From NCBI GenBank assembly GCA_017506865.1, contig JAFCMP010000525.1, positions 620,001 to 684,000 on the forward strand: 64,000 bases of DNA, written 5' to 3'. Each line of letters starts with the position of its first letter. The stretch's first letter is position 1. A program made the translations under genes and the position numbers. Positions 35,509-48,200 of this stretch are shown here, one piece after another. The notes under the pieces were generated by a model, which made no database searches, was not told the DNA's origin, and saw only the letters and a list, made by a program, of their open reading frames with translations. This DNA is from Tribonema minus. Its lineage: Eukaryota > Sar > Xanthophyceae > Tribonematales > Tribonemataceae.

Positions 35509-36857
35509 TGGAATCCTGGCGTGTCACCGGCCTCCATGTGGAGAGTTGACGTTTGCCGGGGGTGTGCAGTTGCACACAATCCTGTGCGCGCGATTGCCTG
35601 CCTGCTGCTTACATCGGCTTGGACCCCTGTTGCCACACACTTGGCCAGAGCAGCGAACGTAACGAGCGCCGAAAACGCCGCCCCCCCACTTGAAGGCGTG
35701 TTTGCCCCCCTCCACTTCTCCACGCAAAACCTCAAGTGATTTTGCTGTGCTAGAGGACTGCATACCGTCACCGATGTAATCAGCAAGGTATGATACCATT
35801 GCATAGTAGGCAGCCAGAGTGTTGCGTTTCAAAGCAAGACTGAGGTTGGGGCAATTTCCCGACACTAGATTTCTCTGTCGCGCACTGCTCCCCCGTGCTT
35901 GACAATGCAGTGGCGCAAGTACGCCCATAAGCGCCACAGCACCGACAAAATGTGGCAGCATTACACTGTGGCTACTGCCTCTGCCGCAGTTGCTGCCGCT
36001 GTAGATGTCATTAGAGGACGTCAATGCCTAACAATGGAAATGTGGTGGCTCACACCGCTAACAGCTGCTACAACTGCTGCAGCCGCTCTGCAGCTGCTGC
36101 ACCATGGGCGTTGCGCCGCTGCTGACGTTGGTGGTGCCGCCGCTGAGAGCCAGGGACCGGCGCCGCCACTGCTGCCATTTTCAAGGAGGGGCTGTCACTC
36201 CTGCCGCTGCGTGCCGCCGCGGCGCTAGCGCTGAGCAGCAGCTGCTCTGCAGCCTGCGGCAGCTGCATGCATGTGCAGGTGTCTGCAGCACTGCCGAGGC
36301 ATGCACGACATCCGGGAACGCAACTTCCGTTTGGCGCTGGCAGCCGGCTGAGCTGAGCTGCTGTAGCAGCAGTTCATTGCACGCCGCGGCCACGTGTCTG
36401 ATGGTTGCTGTTGCCCTGGGCGCGTCCGACTGGTGCAGCTGGCGCGGTTGCGAACACCGTGTGGCTGCCAGCGCTGTGGCCACATGCAGGTGCGCCTGCT
36501 GCTGCCGACGCTGCCGCTTCTGTTGAGTGTGCGCTGCCGCCCCGCACAATGGCTTCCGTCGCCCTCTTTACAAGTCTGTCGCGATGGTTGCAGATGCAGG
36601 CCTTACTCTCTCGCTCTGCCAGGCCGTTCCTGATGACATCAGTCAAAACCACGGCTGCCAGTTGCGCTGCAGCAGCAGCTGCAGCCGCAAGCACTGCACC
36701 TCGACCCTCTGCAGTGCCGTCACGCTGGCATCACAGGCCGCCCTGACCACGCCCGCTGCCGCACGCGCCGCCGCCGCCGCTGCCGGCAACCGTTGCGGCT
36801 CACTGCGTCAGCCCTCCTGCCGCCGCCTGCACCCGCGTTATTTCGAATTTATTTGCA
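35509..36857. other. Intergenic, CTG/CAG-rich in its second half; no gene supported
   Basis: 36050-36800 is dense in GCTGCTGC-type sequence that opens several frames at once. A minus-strand frame at 36374-36694 includes LTDVIRNGLAERESK and HRDRLVKRATEAIVRGG, which could be a small exon, but nothing supports it further. Confidence 0.35.
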
Positions 36858-37066
36858 TCATGCGTCGCCGTGCTGCTCGTCCTCCAAGTCCACGGCCAAC
36901 GTGCCCGTCTCCAGCCAGCGGCGCACCAGCCGCGGCAGCACCACGTCGGCGCTGCCGCTGAGCACTGCATCAAAGTTGCCGCCAGGCGTCGGCTTGGGGT
37001 TGACCTCGAGCGTGCGCACGCCGCACTCGCGCGCCCGGTGCACCAGGCCCGCCGCCGGGTACACCT

Positions 37067-37114
<48 letters not shown>

Positions 37115-39019
37115 TGTGTGAAGGGTAAGGGAGGCGATGAGATCGGGGATGCAGCTTTGAGCACAGGCGCTGAGTAATTGTCAGAGTGTAAGAGGTGGTG
37201 AGCAGCTGCTTCTTGATGCACCTCGCGTGTGTTGTGCGTGTATCCTGGTGAATGTTTCGCATGTGTTTTCATGCAGCATCAGCAAAGCGCGACATGCTCT
37301 GAGCACGAGGTGCTATGAGTAAACACATCACATGGTGTCCAGCGTCATCAAGCAGTGTTGGCAAGGAGCAGGGCCTCCGAGGCGTCCAGGAATAATCACT
37401 ACTGTAGGTTTTCTCCGAGCATGCAGTACCTATCTGCACGTGACCACCAGATCTATAGCAAGGTGCAGGCCTACATCACTTGAGGTCGACTCTATGCGTT
37501 CCCAATCAGGGACCAGGGTGCACGAGTATGGGGCATGATTGAGCAGCACACGGTCAGCATGTCGGTGATACCCTCCATGCAAGCGCTTCACAAGACGATG
37601 CACTCAGCCTCAAGTCCACAGCGTGCAGCGCTCCAATACCTGTCAATACGGACCACCTACATTGGCCACAGGGCCGCGCAATCACTGCTGCACTGCGAGT
37701 GTGCGATCGTCCAGCACTTGTCCGACCAGAAAGCAGCGTGCGGCGCGCCAGCTCTACCGCACAGCTGCGCACCGCGCGTACTCAGACCAGCCCCTGTCAA
37801 CAACAGTCACATCCGAGCCCTCACTCTACGTCTCAACAGTCACACCCGAGCCCTAACTCTAGGCCTATGTAGGCCTCTCACCGTGCCCGACGTGCCGACG
37901 CTGACAAAGAGGTCCGCGCACGCGACCGCCGCGTCGATCGCCTCCAGGTGCCGCGGCGTCTCGCCGAACCACACGACGTCCGGCCGCAGCGCCGCGCCGC
38001 ACGCCGCGCACGCGCACGCGGCGCTGCTGCCGAGCGGCGCGGGCACGCAGGGGTGGCGCGCGTCGCGGCCGCAGCGCAGGCGCTCGTTGCTGCCGTGCAT
38101 CTCGAGCGCGGGCGCGCTGAGCCGCGCCATCATCCCGTCCACGTTCTGCGTGACGTGCGTCACGCGGTCCGGCCCCCACGCCGCCTGCGCCACAGGGGTG
38201 GGGTGCGCTGTTGTTGTCAAAGTTGCGGTGTTGTGAGGCTCGGATGCGTGCATGTACGGTTCACAGAGTTGCTAGGAGATTATGGCGGCACGCGGCGTTG
38301 CAGGCGCGATGCAGGGCCACCCCCAAAGTGGAGTTTGCGATCCGGTTTTGCAGCAGGATGAAGTTTGGTATAGGACGTGAAATGCAGCAGGTCGGGATGC
38401 TCCGACAATTCACTTTCCAGGCGGCGGCGGAGGGGCATGCAGCAGCTTGCATTGTGCCGAGGCAGCATGTTAGCAGTAGCCTGCTGCCTGGCAGGAGTAC
38501 ACAAAACGAGTATTCGGTGACTGCAGGACCAGTATTCAACAGCGCAGCTAGGCATCAGCCCTCCATGGAAAGCAAAAGTACTGCCAATGTGGAGAAAGCT
38601 GCAGTGTTGCGCACTGGCTACATCAACGATATGCGCACCGTGCTGGGCAAGGAACGTCTGCACCAGGCGCAAAGAACGCACGTCGACGCACTAGATCTGC
38701 CGATAATGGCAGCGACGCAAAGGGTTGACATCAGGCTTCGAGGTCTCACTTGAAGCCGTTCCAGTGCCTTGTGCGCCTCGTTGGGTTGACAGGCTCTGGT
38801 GTTAGCCCTCCGCCAGTCATAAAACCTCGTCACCCGATCCTGGTCCGCCCGCCAAGCCTCCGGGGTGGCCAGCTCCTCCACTCTGAAATTCTCCCACAAC
38901 CCGTTGTTATCTCTGAATGTGGGTATGCCCGATGGCGCGCTTAGACCTGCACCAGAGAGTATGGTCACTCGCGGCAGATTCGCCATGTTTGCATGACACG
39001 AACTGATGAGAGCCGACAT
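36858..39019 (-). CDS. SIRT5/CobB-like class III sirtuin (NAD-dependent protein deacylase)
   Basis: Three exons: 38750-39019, 37882-38184, 36858-37064; all phase 0; 259 residues. Motifs: GAGLSAPSGIPTFRDNNGLW (NAD binding), TQNVDG, EMHGS with the catalytic His, zinc ligands in CGRDARHPC and CAACGAALRPDVVWFGE, VGTSGT joined across intron 2 to VYPAAG, and LEVNPKPTP. FYDWRR carries the Tyr-x-x-Arg pair that in SIRT5 and CobB binds acidic acyl groups, so desuccinylase/demalonylase activity is likely. No clear presequence is visible; ATG 39019 gives a short lead (MSALISSCHANMANLPRVTI). The exon-3 acceptor follows a (CA)n repeat instead of a normal pyrimidine tract. The gene is head to head with the carboxypeptidase, 270 bp between ATGs. 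Confidence 0.92.
37068..37120 (-). repeat. (TG)n/(CA)n microsatellite at a sirtuin splice acceptor
   Basis: In gene sense a ~50-base (CA)n run leads directly into the acceptor CACCAG of exon 3 (plus 37065-37067). Confidence 0.95.
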
Positions 39020-39289
39020 GCCCCCCTTGATGATCGGTCTGGCTCCACCAGCCGAGCCACGTAGCACAGAAGGGCCTGTAGCGGCAGCTATTTTGGCAGA
39101 ATGAGTAGCAGCAGCTTACGCACCACTCAGCCTCACCAGCTTGATTTGATGGTACTTCATGGAAGGTTCATAACTTCAATCAACGTCGGTAACGGTGGCC
39201 CATCTGGGGTCAGGTGGGAGCCGAGACACAGAGTAGTGTGTAGAGGGATGCGTAGTGCACTAGACCTCTAACACCGGCACCAACCAGTA
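39020..39289. promoter_or_regulatory. Bidirectional promoter region, sirtuin / carboxypeptidase
   Basis: Only 270 bp separate the two divergent start codons. No obvious TATA box. The call rests on gene arrangement. Confidence 0.5.
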
Positions 39290-42200
39290 ATGTCAGACGA
39301 CAGCAGCGACGATGCGTCGTCCTCGACGGACGATGGCAAGGAATTTGGGCCGCCCAATCCATACTTCAAAAGGTCAAGGCTCAGGTAACCTAGAACATAG
39401 CGCCTGATCCGTCCCTGGCAGCAGCGCTTCTGAACTCAAAAGCCGATTTGGCTCACATGCCTCCTCACCGGCCGTCGTCACTTGAAGATTCAAAGTACAT
39501 CACATTCCGCACGCGCAAGCGATCGCCATTTTGCTGCAGAACACACTGGGCGGTAGCCAGCACTCAGAGCGCCTCCATCCCAATGTGTACCTCCTGTGGC
39601 ATCATCAGAGAATACATGCGTTCTGGTTTCTCATCATGACCACACAAACGGATTTCAACAGCGAGTCGCTTTTCAGCCCTCACATCGTGAAACTTCCCCA
39701 ATACAACCGCAACTCCTGCCCCCCCCCCCCCCCCGTGCAGCTCCGAGCCGCAGGAATCTCTGACCGGCCTGCCCACACGCCTGCGGGTGCTGCCGGATAT
39801 TCAGCACCAGATGTCGGACGCATGCGATGAGGAGCCTGGCTACATTGGCGATAGCGAAGGCGACGATTTGCCTGGCGGCGCTGCAGAGGGAAGGGCTGTG
39901 CAGGGTACCTGCGACGGCGCCGCCGCCGCGTTTGGGGTGCCCATCATGGACCCTGCGGCGCATGCGGAGTCGGAACAGGCGTCGCGTGGCCAGGACGCAA
40001 AGCTCCAGGTACTGCTGAGGTTTTGAAAATGGCTGCGATGCTCCAATGCTGGCACCGATGTATGATCGTCTGAATGTCGTTCTTCAAGTGGGACTGACTT
40101 GATCCAAGTGTTGCACCGCAGCATTCAGCTGGGCATTCAAGTGCCCTGCAGCGAATGCGGGAATGGGGTTTCAGGGCAGCCGTTGCGTGGCCATGAAGCA
40201 AAACCCGCAGGCACGGCTGAAGGCTGGGGCACATCAGGGCAGCAGCATCACTCCTGCAGCTCAGTCACGGCAATGAAGAGAGTCGCTGGGCATGATGCGT
40301 CCCTGACAGCTGCTGCCTGCGGGCCAGTGAGGGAGACGTGTGACGGCTGGAGTGCAGATTGCAACGTGACAACCGCAAACGCTGCAGAATACTGACTGAG
40401 AGCAGCAGATGATGAAACACGCTGCGATCTGCTGCTGTAAGCAGTGCTGATTTATGAGCCCCTCTCTCTCCCCCCTTCCCCCCGCAGGTCGTCTACTACT
40501 ACGAGGACTGCTTCAAGTTCTCCCGCATACTGCACCACGACACCCTAGTCTTCAATTCGCACTTCGGTGAGTCGGCGCTGCTGCTTGCATGCGCTGTCAT
40601 GCGCTCCGCCTGAGCCACTGCAATGCTGACGACACGGCGTACCACTGTGCTTGAACGCTAAATTGAAGCTTATGACGCTTACACAGTTCACTACGTCACA
40701 GCTGCCACATTCACTCCGTGCGCGCCTTGTTACCGCTGCACCACATACTGCTGCAACATCCCCGCTCGTCTTCTCTGCGACGGCGCCGAGGAGCCCCCAG
40801 CAGACAAAGCCCCCGGCTGCTGGCGCTGGCTCGCGCTATGCACGCGCTGCCCTCACGGCGCTCGGCATATGTTGAGTCGATGGAGCACTGCAGCCCGTGC
40901 TGCGCGTTGCGGCCGCTTTGGCGTGCGTCGCGGTCTCAACGTCGTGCAGATGCGCGCTGCGCCGCGGAGATCGCGCCGCAAGCACGGAGCTCTACACTAG
41001 ACGTCCCTGCAGCGCGCAACACGCAGAAGCATCTACCACTAGCTCCGCACAAGTGTCGCGCTTACGAACTCCCCCCCCGCTGCCTGCACCCCCGCCGCGC
41101 CGCGCGCAGAGAGCGGCAACCTGCTGCAGGCGAAGCGCGTCATTGCGGGCGCGGGCGCGAGCGGCCCGAAGCAGCGCTCCGCGTGCGGCTTCCAGGAGTA
41201 CGACCTGCAGCTGCACCAGGACGTGTGCCTGCGCGCCGCGGGGCGCGACCACGGCAACCAGTGGTTCTACTTCAGGTGCGTGCGCAAGTTCAAGTTCAAA
41301 AGCGCGTTGGGCTAGGGCTAGGGTAGGGTTACGGGTGGGGCGCAGGCGGGGGTCGGGATGGGGTTTGGGGCAGGTAGGCTTGTGGTTGGGTAGGCAGCAT
41401 ACGCTTCTGCAACCCCCTTGTGCAGTGCCGTGCCATCGCGTAATGCGCACGACGCGGACAAGCTCCAGCTGGCGGAATGGTGCGCTACGTTGAGGGTTGC
41501 GGCTGCGCGTCGCCAGATAGAAACTCAGCTCTCTGTACGATGTCAGCGCCAGCGGCGGTGCGTTGTTGCTGCGCAGAACCTCGAGCCTCCCTGCAGCGCG
41601 AACCCCACGGTGGCGCGAGCACACTCACGCGGGTCTACAAACCTTGCGTTCGTGGGCGTGTACGCCCGCAGAAGCCACTCGCCGCGGGCCAGCAGGCAAC
41701 GCGTTGCGCCAGTGCTCAGCAACCAAACATCTGTCGCCTGCTCTACCGCTACTCAGCGGCTGCTGGTTCGTGCCTTCCATTCGCCCTTGTCTCTCCCTAC
41801 CCCGCCAATCTCCCTCCCCCAGCCCCCACCCCCTCTCAACTCCTTGTCCGCCCCTTCCCTCCCTTGCACCCCCACAGCGTGTCCAACACCACCAAAGGCT
41901 GCGCCGTCAAGTTCAACATCACCGGCCTCAGCAAGTCCGACAGCCTCTACAACGAGGGCATGAAGCCGCTGGTGTACAGCGTCGCCGCCACCACAGCCGC
42001 CGGGAGCGCACCGCACGCGCATCACCGCTCAACGGGCTGGCACCGCTCCGGCGAGCAGGTCCGCTACTTCTGCAGCAGCGGCAGCGGCAGCGGCAACGGC
42101 GGCGGCGGCGGCGGCAGCAGCACGTTCGCTGGCGGCAGCATCGGCGGCAGCGGCGGCGGCGCTGCCGCCAAGAGGGCAGCGGCGGCGCCGCGCGCGCGCT

Positions 42201-45200
42201 ACACGCTCACCTTCGTCCACACGTTTGCGCACGGCGGCGACACGGTGTACTTTGCGCACTCCCTGCCGTACACGTACGCGCGCCTGCGCGGCGCGCTGGC
42301 GGCGCTCGGCCGCGATGCCGCGCGCGCCGCCGTCGCGCGCCGCACGACCCTGTGCCGCACGCTCGCCGGCAACGACGTGCCGCTCGTGACGGTGACCGCC
42401 GCGTGCTGCGGCGGCGGCGGCGGCGCTCAGCAGCTGGCGCGGCGCCCCGCGGTCGTCCTCACCGCGGTGAGGATCCTTGCCAGTGGTTTTGGTCTTCCGG
42501 GAATGACTTCATCGGTGACTTCGTCGGCAGCGCAGAAGCAGTCAGGAAGCACCTTTACCTCAAGAGTCACTGAGGTTTTGAAGTTGCCGTCAGCGTGCTA
42601 CTGCGTGCTTGCGCTCGTATGGATGCTGGCCCTCTGCATAGGCTACTGTAGTTCTCTGTTTCTGGGACGTGCAAGGTCGACGGGGTAGCAGCCTGGGCAC
42701 ACATAGAGCGCTCAAAGGATGCACCCTGCACGTTGCCCCCATTTGCCATTGAGAATGTTGGCAAGGGTTAGAGCTGGGATAAGCGTGAGGGGCAGTGGCA
42801 GGGCTGACAGTAGCGCTAGAGTTAGGGTTGGAACTGCAGTTGTGGTGCATCCCGCACGTTCGCCCAGCGCACCCCAGCTCCAGTGCTCTCACGCCACTCT
42901 CAGCCCCGCGCTCACCGCCGCCGCCACCGCCGTTGCCGTCATGACCCCGCCCCTCCGCAGCGCGTCCATCCCGGCGAATCCAACGCCAGCTGGATCATGG
43001 ATGGCCTGCTGCGGTTCCTCACGGGTGCGCACCCCGCCGCGGCGGCGCTGCGCGAGCGCTTCGTGTTCAAGGTGAGCGCCGCTGCAGCGCGGCTCCGCAG
43101 CGGCAGCGTCGGCCCTGTGTGCTGGGCGTTCATGGCATGTCAAAACGCGGTTTCGGAGGCGGCGCGGGTGGGCGGCTTCAGAGCGCCACAGCAGAGGCGG
43201 CGTCGGTGGGCGGCTTGTGCACGTGGGCGCGCGGGCGCGCCGCGCCACGTGCGTGTGGCGGCAACGGCTTGTTGCCGCCGGTTTCAGTGCTCAGCAGTGT
43301 GTGTCGCACGGAAGGAAACGCGCGGCGGCACGCCATTATCATCATCGAGGTGAACTGGCACAAGCTGGCGCACGGGCTACTGCTGGCTGCACTGCAGCAG
43401 CAGCAGGTCACCTGACAGCACGTGCGGCCAGGCCACAGCAGCAGTTTTCAGCAGCGAGCCCAGTGTTCAACTGCCTAAGCCCTTCGCCGTTCCTGCTGCA
43501 CGCTCCAGCGACTGCTTTTGCTGGCGGTTGAAGCGCTCAGCAGCATGTTCCAATCGCTGAGACAACTTGGACCAAACCTGTGCACGGGCAACCGCTTGTT
43601 GCCCCCCAGCAGCAGCAGAGAGCACCAGCCGGCATGCACCGTAAAGCATCAGCAGCTTTCTGCGGCAAGTCCACTGTCTGATTGCTTAAGCCCTGCACCG
43701 TTCCTGCTGCGTACGATCCGTGCCATCGCCGCAAGTGACCGCCGCATGCGCCACCGCGCGTCCCAGGGGCCGCCAGGCGTTCCGCGTGTGTTTCTGGGGT
43801 TTACTACTACCCTACGCGCTTTCACTTGATGCTGAGCAGGTGATACCCATGCTCAACCCCGACGGCGTCATCAACGGCAACCACCGCGCGAGCCTCGCGG
43901 GCTGCGACCTCAACAGGCGCTGGGCCGCGCCCAAGGCGCATCTGCACCCCGAGGTGAGGTCAAGGTGATGTGAGGAGTACCCTAACCTCAACTTTAACCC
44001 TAACTCTGGGGGTGGCCTTAAGCTGAATAGTCGTTGGCGATGGGAAGCGCTCATGCAGCATCTGCACCCCGAGGTGATGTGACGTGATGAGCCTACACCT
44101 AATTCCAAGTCTAGGGCCAGCCCTGATTTGAGCAGTCTTTGACGCTATGGCGCGCACTAGCACCATCTCCGCTCCGAGGTGAGGTGACATGAGGGTTAAC
44201 CCAGCCCTAACCCTAAGCCTAGGGATAGTCCTAATCTGTGTCAGGCATTGGCATAGGCGCTGGGTCGTGCCCAAGCAGCATCTGCACCGCGAGGTGACGT
44301 GACGTGCGCAGCACCTAGCCTCAATGCTAACCCTGACCCTAGGGCTTGTCCTAACCTGAATAGCATTGGCGCTGCGTCCTGACCTTAATGCTAACCCTAA
44401 CTCTATGTAGGGCTAGCCCTAATCTGAATAGTCGTTGGCGCTGGGCCGCGCCTGAGCACGCCATCTGCACTCCAAGGCGAGGTGACGTGATGAGCACCCT
44501 TACCCTGACGTTACACCCAGGGCTAGCCCTGACTTAAGTAGTCGTTGGCGCTGGGCCGCGCCCAAGGCATATCTGCGCCCCGAGTTGACGTGCCGTGCGC
44601 AGCACTTCAACCTCAACTTTACCCTAACTCTAGGGCTAGCACTATCTTGAACAGTCGTTGGCGCTGGGCGGTGCCCGAGGCGCATGTGCACCCCGAGGTG
44701 AGGGGAGTGAGGAGTACCCTAACCCTAATCGAAGCCTAGGACTAGCCCTGACCTGAGTAGTCGTTGGCGCTGGGCCTCGCCCAAGACGCATCTGCACCCT
44801 GAGGTGAGGTGACGTGCGCAGCACCCTAACCTTCAACCTAGCCCCAAGTTTTGGGCTAACCCTAACCTGAAGAGTCGTTGGCGCTGGGCTGCGCCCAAGC
44901 AGCATCTACACCTCGAGGTGAGGCGACGTGAGGAGTACGCTAACCCTAACCCTAGGGCTAGCGCTAACCTGAGTAGGTTGTTGGCGCTGGGCCGCGCCCA
45001 ACCAGCATCTGCACTCCAAGGCGAGGTGACGTCAGCAGTACCCTAACCTTAAGTCTAGCCCTAGGACTGACCCTAACCTGAGTGGTTGGTGGCGCTGGGC
45101 CGCGCGCAAGCAGTGTCTGCGCCCCGAGGTGAGGTGACGTGAGGGGGACCTTAACCCTAACCCTCACCTTAGGGCTTGCCTTAACCTGAGCAGTCACTGG

Positions 45201-48200
45201 CAGTGGGCCGCACAAGCAGCATGTGCACCTTGAGGTGAGGCGACCCTGAGGAGTACCCTAACCCTAAGCCTAGGGCTAGTCCTATTCTGAGTAGTCGTTG
45301 GCCCTGGAGGCTGAGGGTTGGTTGATGAGACCTAGGGCTAGGATTAGAGGCAGGGCCTTTGGCAGCCACAGCCAAGCCATCGCACGACAGATCCAGTTGT
45401 TTAGCAGATAAAGCCAGCAGCTCAGAGCCAACTAGGTGTACTGCTGTCCGTGAGCAGACCCTTGGTGTGCACGACGTTCCGGCTATGTCCACACGGTGAC
45501 GTGAGCAGCACTATAACCCTAACTCTAAGCTTCAACGCTGACCCTACCCCTGCCGTCCTTAGCCTAGCTGTGGCACGTGGCACTCGGGTGCATGCCACTG
45601 CTTGACGCACACGCCTCCACATATGTTCGAACAGGAGTCCGCGGTGCACCTGCCGAGCGCTGCTGGCGGGTTACACTGCCTCTCAAGCACCGTACACGAA
45701 GGAGTCACGCAGCAGCTGCTTCTACAAAGCAGCGCGGCTTCTGCCTACTGCGAAATTTAAAGTTGCTGCAGCTGTCCCAGCTTGGCCATTGGGAGCGCTT
45801 CATACTTCAAATTCAAGACCACTGCCAGCAACAGTGGCCTCATGTACGCCTTCATCGCGCTGAGCCGCTGACTCACCCCGCGCGCACCGCCCCCCCACGC
45901 TCAACCTGATGCATGCCCTCTCTATCTCGCATGTCGCCGCGCCTCTCGCCGCGCAGATCTACCACGCCAGAGCCCTCATCCAGCGGCTGCACGCGCAGCG
46001 CGGCGTCCTCCTGGTGTGCGACATACACGCGCACAGCCGCAAGGACGGCCTCTTCATGTACGGCTGCATCCCCTCGCGCGCGCCGCCGCCGCAGCCCGCT
46101 GCCTCCGCCGCCGCCGTCGCCGCCACCGCTGCTGCCGCCGCCACCAGTGCTGCCGCCGCCGCCGCCGGCATCTCTTCATCACCAATTGACGCGGCAGGCG
46201 CGGGTGCGACGGCGCCGCCGCCGTCGCCGCCGCTGCTGCCACCGTTGCTGCCAGCAGCGGCGGTGACGCAGGCGTACCGCAACTGGGCGGTGCGGCTCTT
46301 CCCGCGCATCATGGCGCGTCGCTGCGCGGCGTTCCGGCTGGACCACTGCGACCACCGCGTGACGCGCGCGCGCGCGCGCACGCTGCGCGTCATCGCGCAC
46401 CGCCTCGGCGCCGCCGCGAGCTACACGCTCGAGGCGTCGTTCGGCGGCGCGCGCGGCGCGCACTACGCCGCGCGCGACCTGCGCCGCATGGGCGCCGACT
46501 TCTGCGCCGCGCTGCTGGACTATGCGTCGTGCCTCGGCATGGCGACGCCGCGCGGCGCCGCGGCGGCAGCGGCGGAGGCGGCAGGCGCGGCGGCGGCAGG
46601 TGCGGCGCCGTCGCCGCCGCCGTCGCCGTCAGCACAATCAACGAGCTGCGACGGGGAGAGCAGCAGCGGCATCGGCGGCAGCAGCGGCAGCAGCGCTGCC
46701 GGTGCCGGCGACGCGTGCAACGAGTGTATCGTGGCGCGCCCGCCGGATGAGCACAGCCGCAGCGGACCTGCAGCTGGCAGCGATGATCATGCCAGCAGGC
46801 AAAGCGGTGCTGATGCGGCCATGACCGCCCATGGCGTACACGAACACAACGCTGCCGGCAAAGCGTCTAAGACGGCATTTGAACAGAAGGCAAGCCTGCC
46901 AGAAGTGCTCCAGCAGCAGCCAGTCCTGCCAGCGCCGCTGACAGCTTCAGCGGAACAAGCCGGCGCATGTGCCTACAGTCCTGAGGAGCTGTGCTCGCTG
47001 CTATGCGCTGAACTTCAAGAGATCGGGAGCGTCGCCTCCGACGTCACGTGCCACGCGCCACCCGCACATGACGAACAGGCACTTGCGGAGTCCCACATGC
47101 GCTTGCTGAGCGATGGTGTGCAGCTGCTGGGGCTGGGGGAGGGGGGCCTCTCGCTGGAGCCGCAGGAGTCGGACGCGGACAGGTCAAATGCGAGCGACGA
47201 CGATGATGACGGCGGCGGCGACGGCGGCGCCGCGCCGCAGGTGATGGTGAGGCTCCGCGGCAGCAGCCGCGTGCGCGCAGACAGAGCAGCGCGATGTTTC
47301 GTAAGACTTGAGGTGATTCGCCGGTCGGCTCACGCTGCCGCAGCGCGGCGGTCGCTGCGAGCAAGCGCAGCGCTGCCACAGCTGATGCTGACCCTAAGCC
47401 TAACCCTAACCCTAACCCTAACCTCGAGTGCTATTGGGCTGCGGCGTCTGCCAAAGGCCAGCACACACATCCGCCCGCTCGCACAGATCTGCATGTGTGC
47501 AGCGGCGGCGAGCCAGGGCCGCGCTGCTGCTGCGGCTGCCCTAGGGGTAGGGTTAGGGGCAGGGCACAGCTGCGCGCACGCCAAACTCCTTCCCCGGCGC
47601 CGCCCCTCCCCCTCTGCAGCATGACCATCGCATACACCACACGCGCAATGCGGCGGCAGGGCACCCGTACATGATGCCTGACGAGCGTGTCCGCGTGCGA
47701 CTGACGCCGTGCGACGCCCTCTTGACGCCGCAGCGGGGCTGTGCCACGCGAGCTGTACCCCCGCGGCGCTTCGCCGCCAGAATCCTGGACCATCGGTTCT
47801 GAGCACGAGCTTAGAATTTGGGTTAGGGTTAGCTAGAGCTGCGGCTGTTGCATGCACCTCAGGGCCTACCCTGACCCTCTAGCGTTGCAAGCCACAGTGC
47901 GCAGAACGGGCATCATCCTCAGTCTCCATTCGCTTTGACCAATGCCTCGCATCGCTGCGCGCCCCGCAGCCGGCGCTGCCGCGGCTGTCCTCGACCGCAC
48001 CACGCTCCCGCCGCGGCTCCCACAAGTCCCCCTCCAAGGGGGGGCGCCGGCGCCGCCACAAGAGCAAGCGCCGCTCCAGCTGCGGCACGAAACCGCCGAG
48101 CGGCGAGGAGGGTGTCCTCCGCGGCCCCTACGGCGCGCCTCAGCCGCCGCCGCAGCGGCGGCGCAGCACGGGCGGGCTGCGGCCCTCGCCAGCGCACAAA

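Noticed and set aside
43954-45330. CRISPR-like regularly spaced array
   Set aside because: Units are contiguous degenerate minisatellite copies derived from an exon, in a eukaryotic intron, with no distinct repeat/spacer pattern.
9568-47423. Chromosome end suggested by CCCTAA repeats
   Set aside because: Arrays are short, degenerate, in both orientations and lie inside introns of intact genes.
45909-47624. Single 571-codon gene
   Set aside because: It is carboxypeptidase exon 8 read through both splice sites; the zinc-binding context needs exons 1-7.
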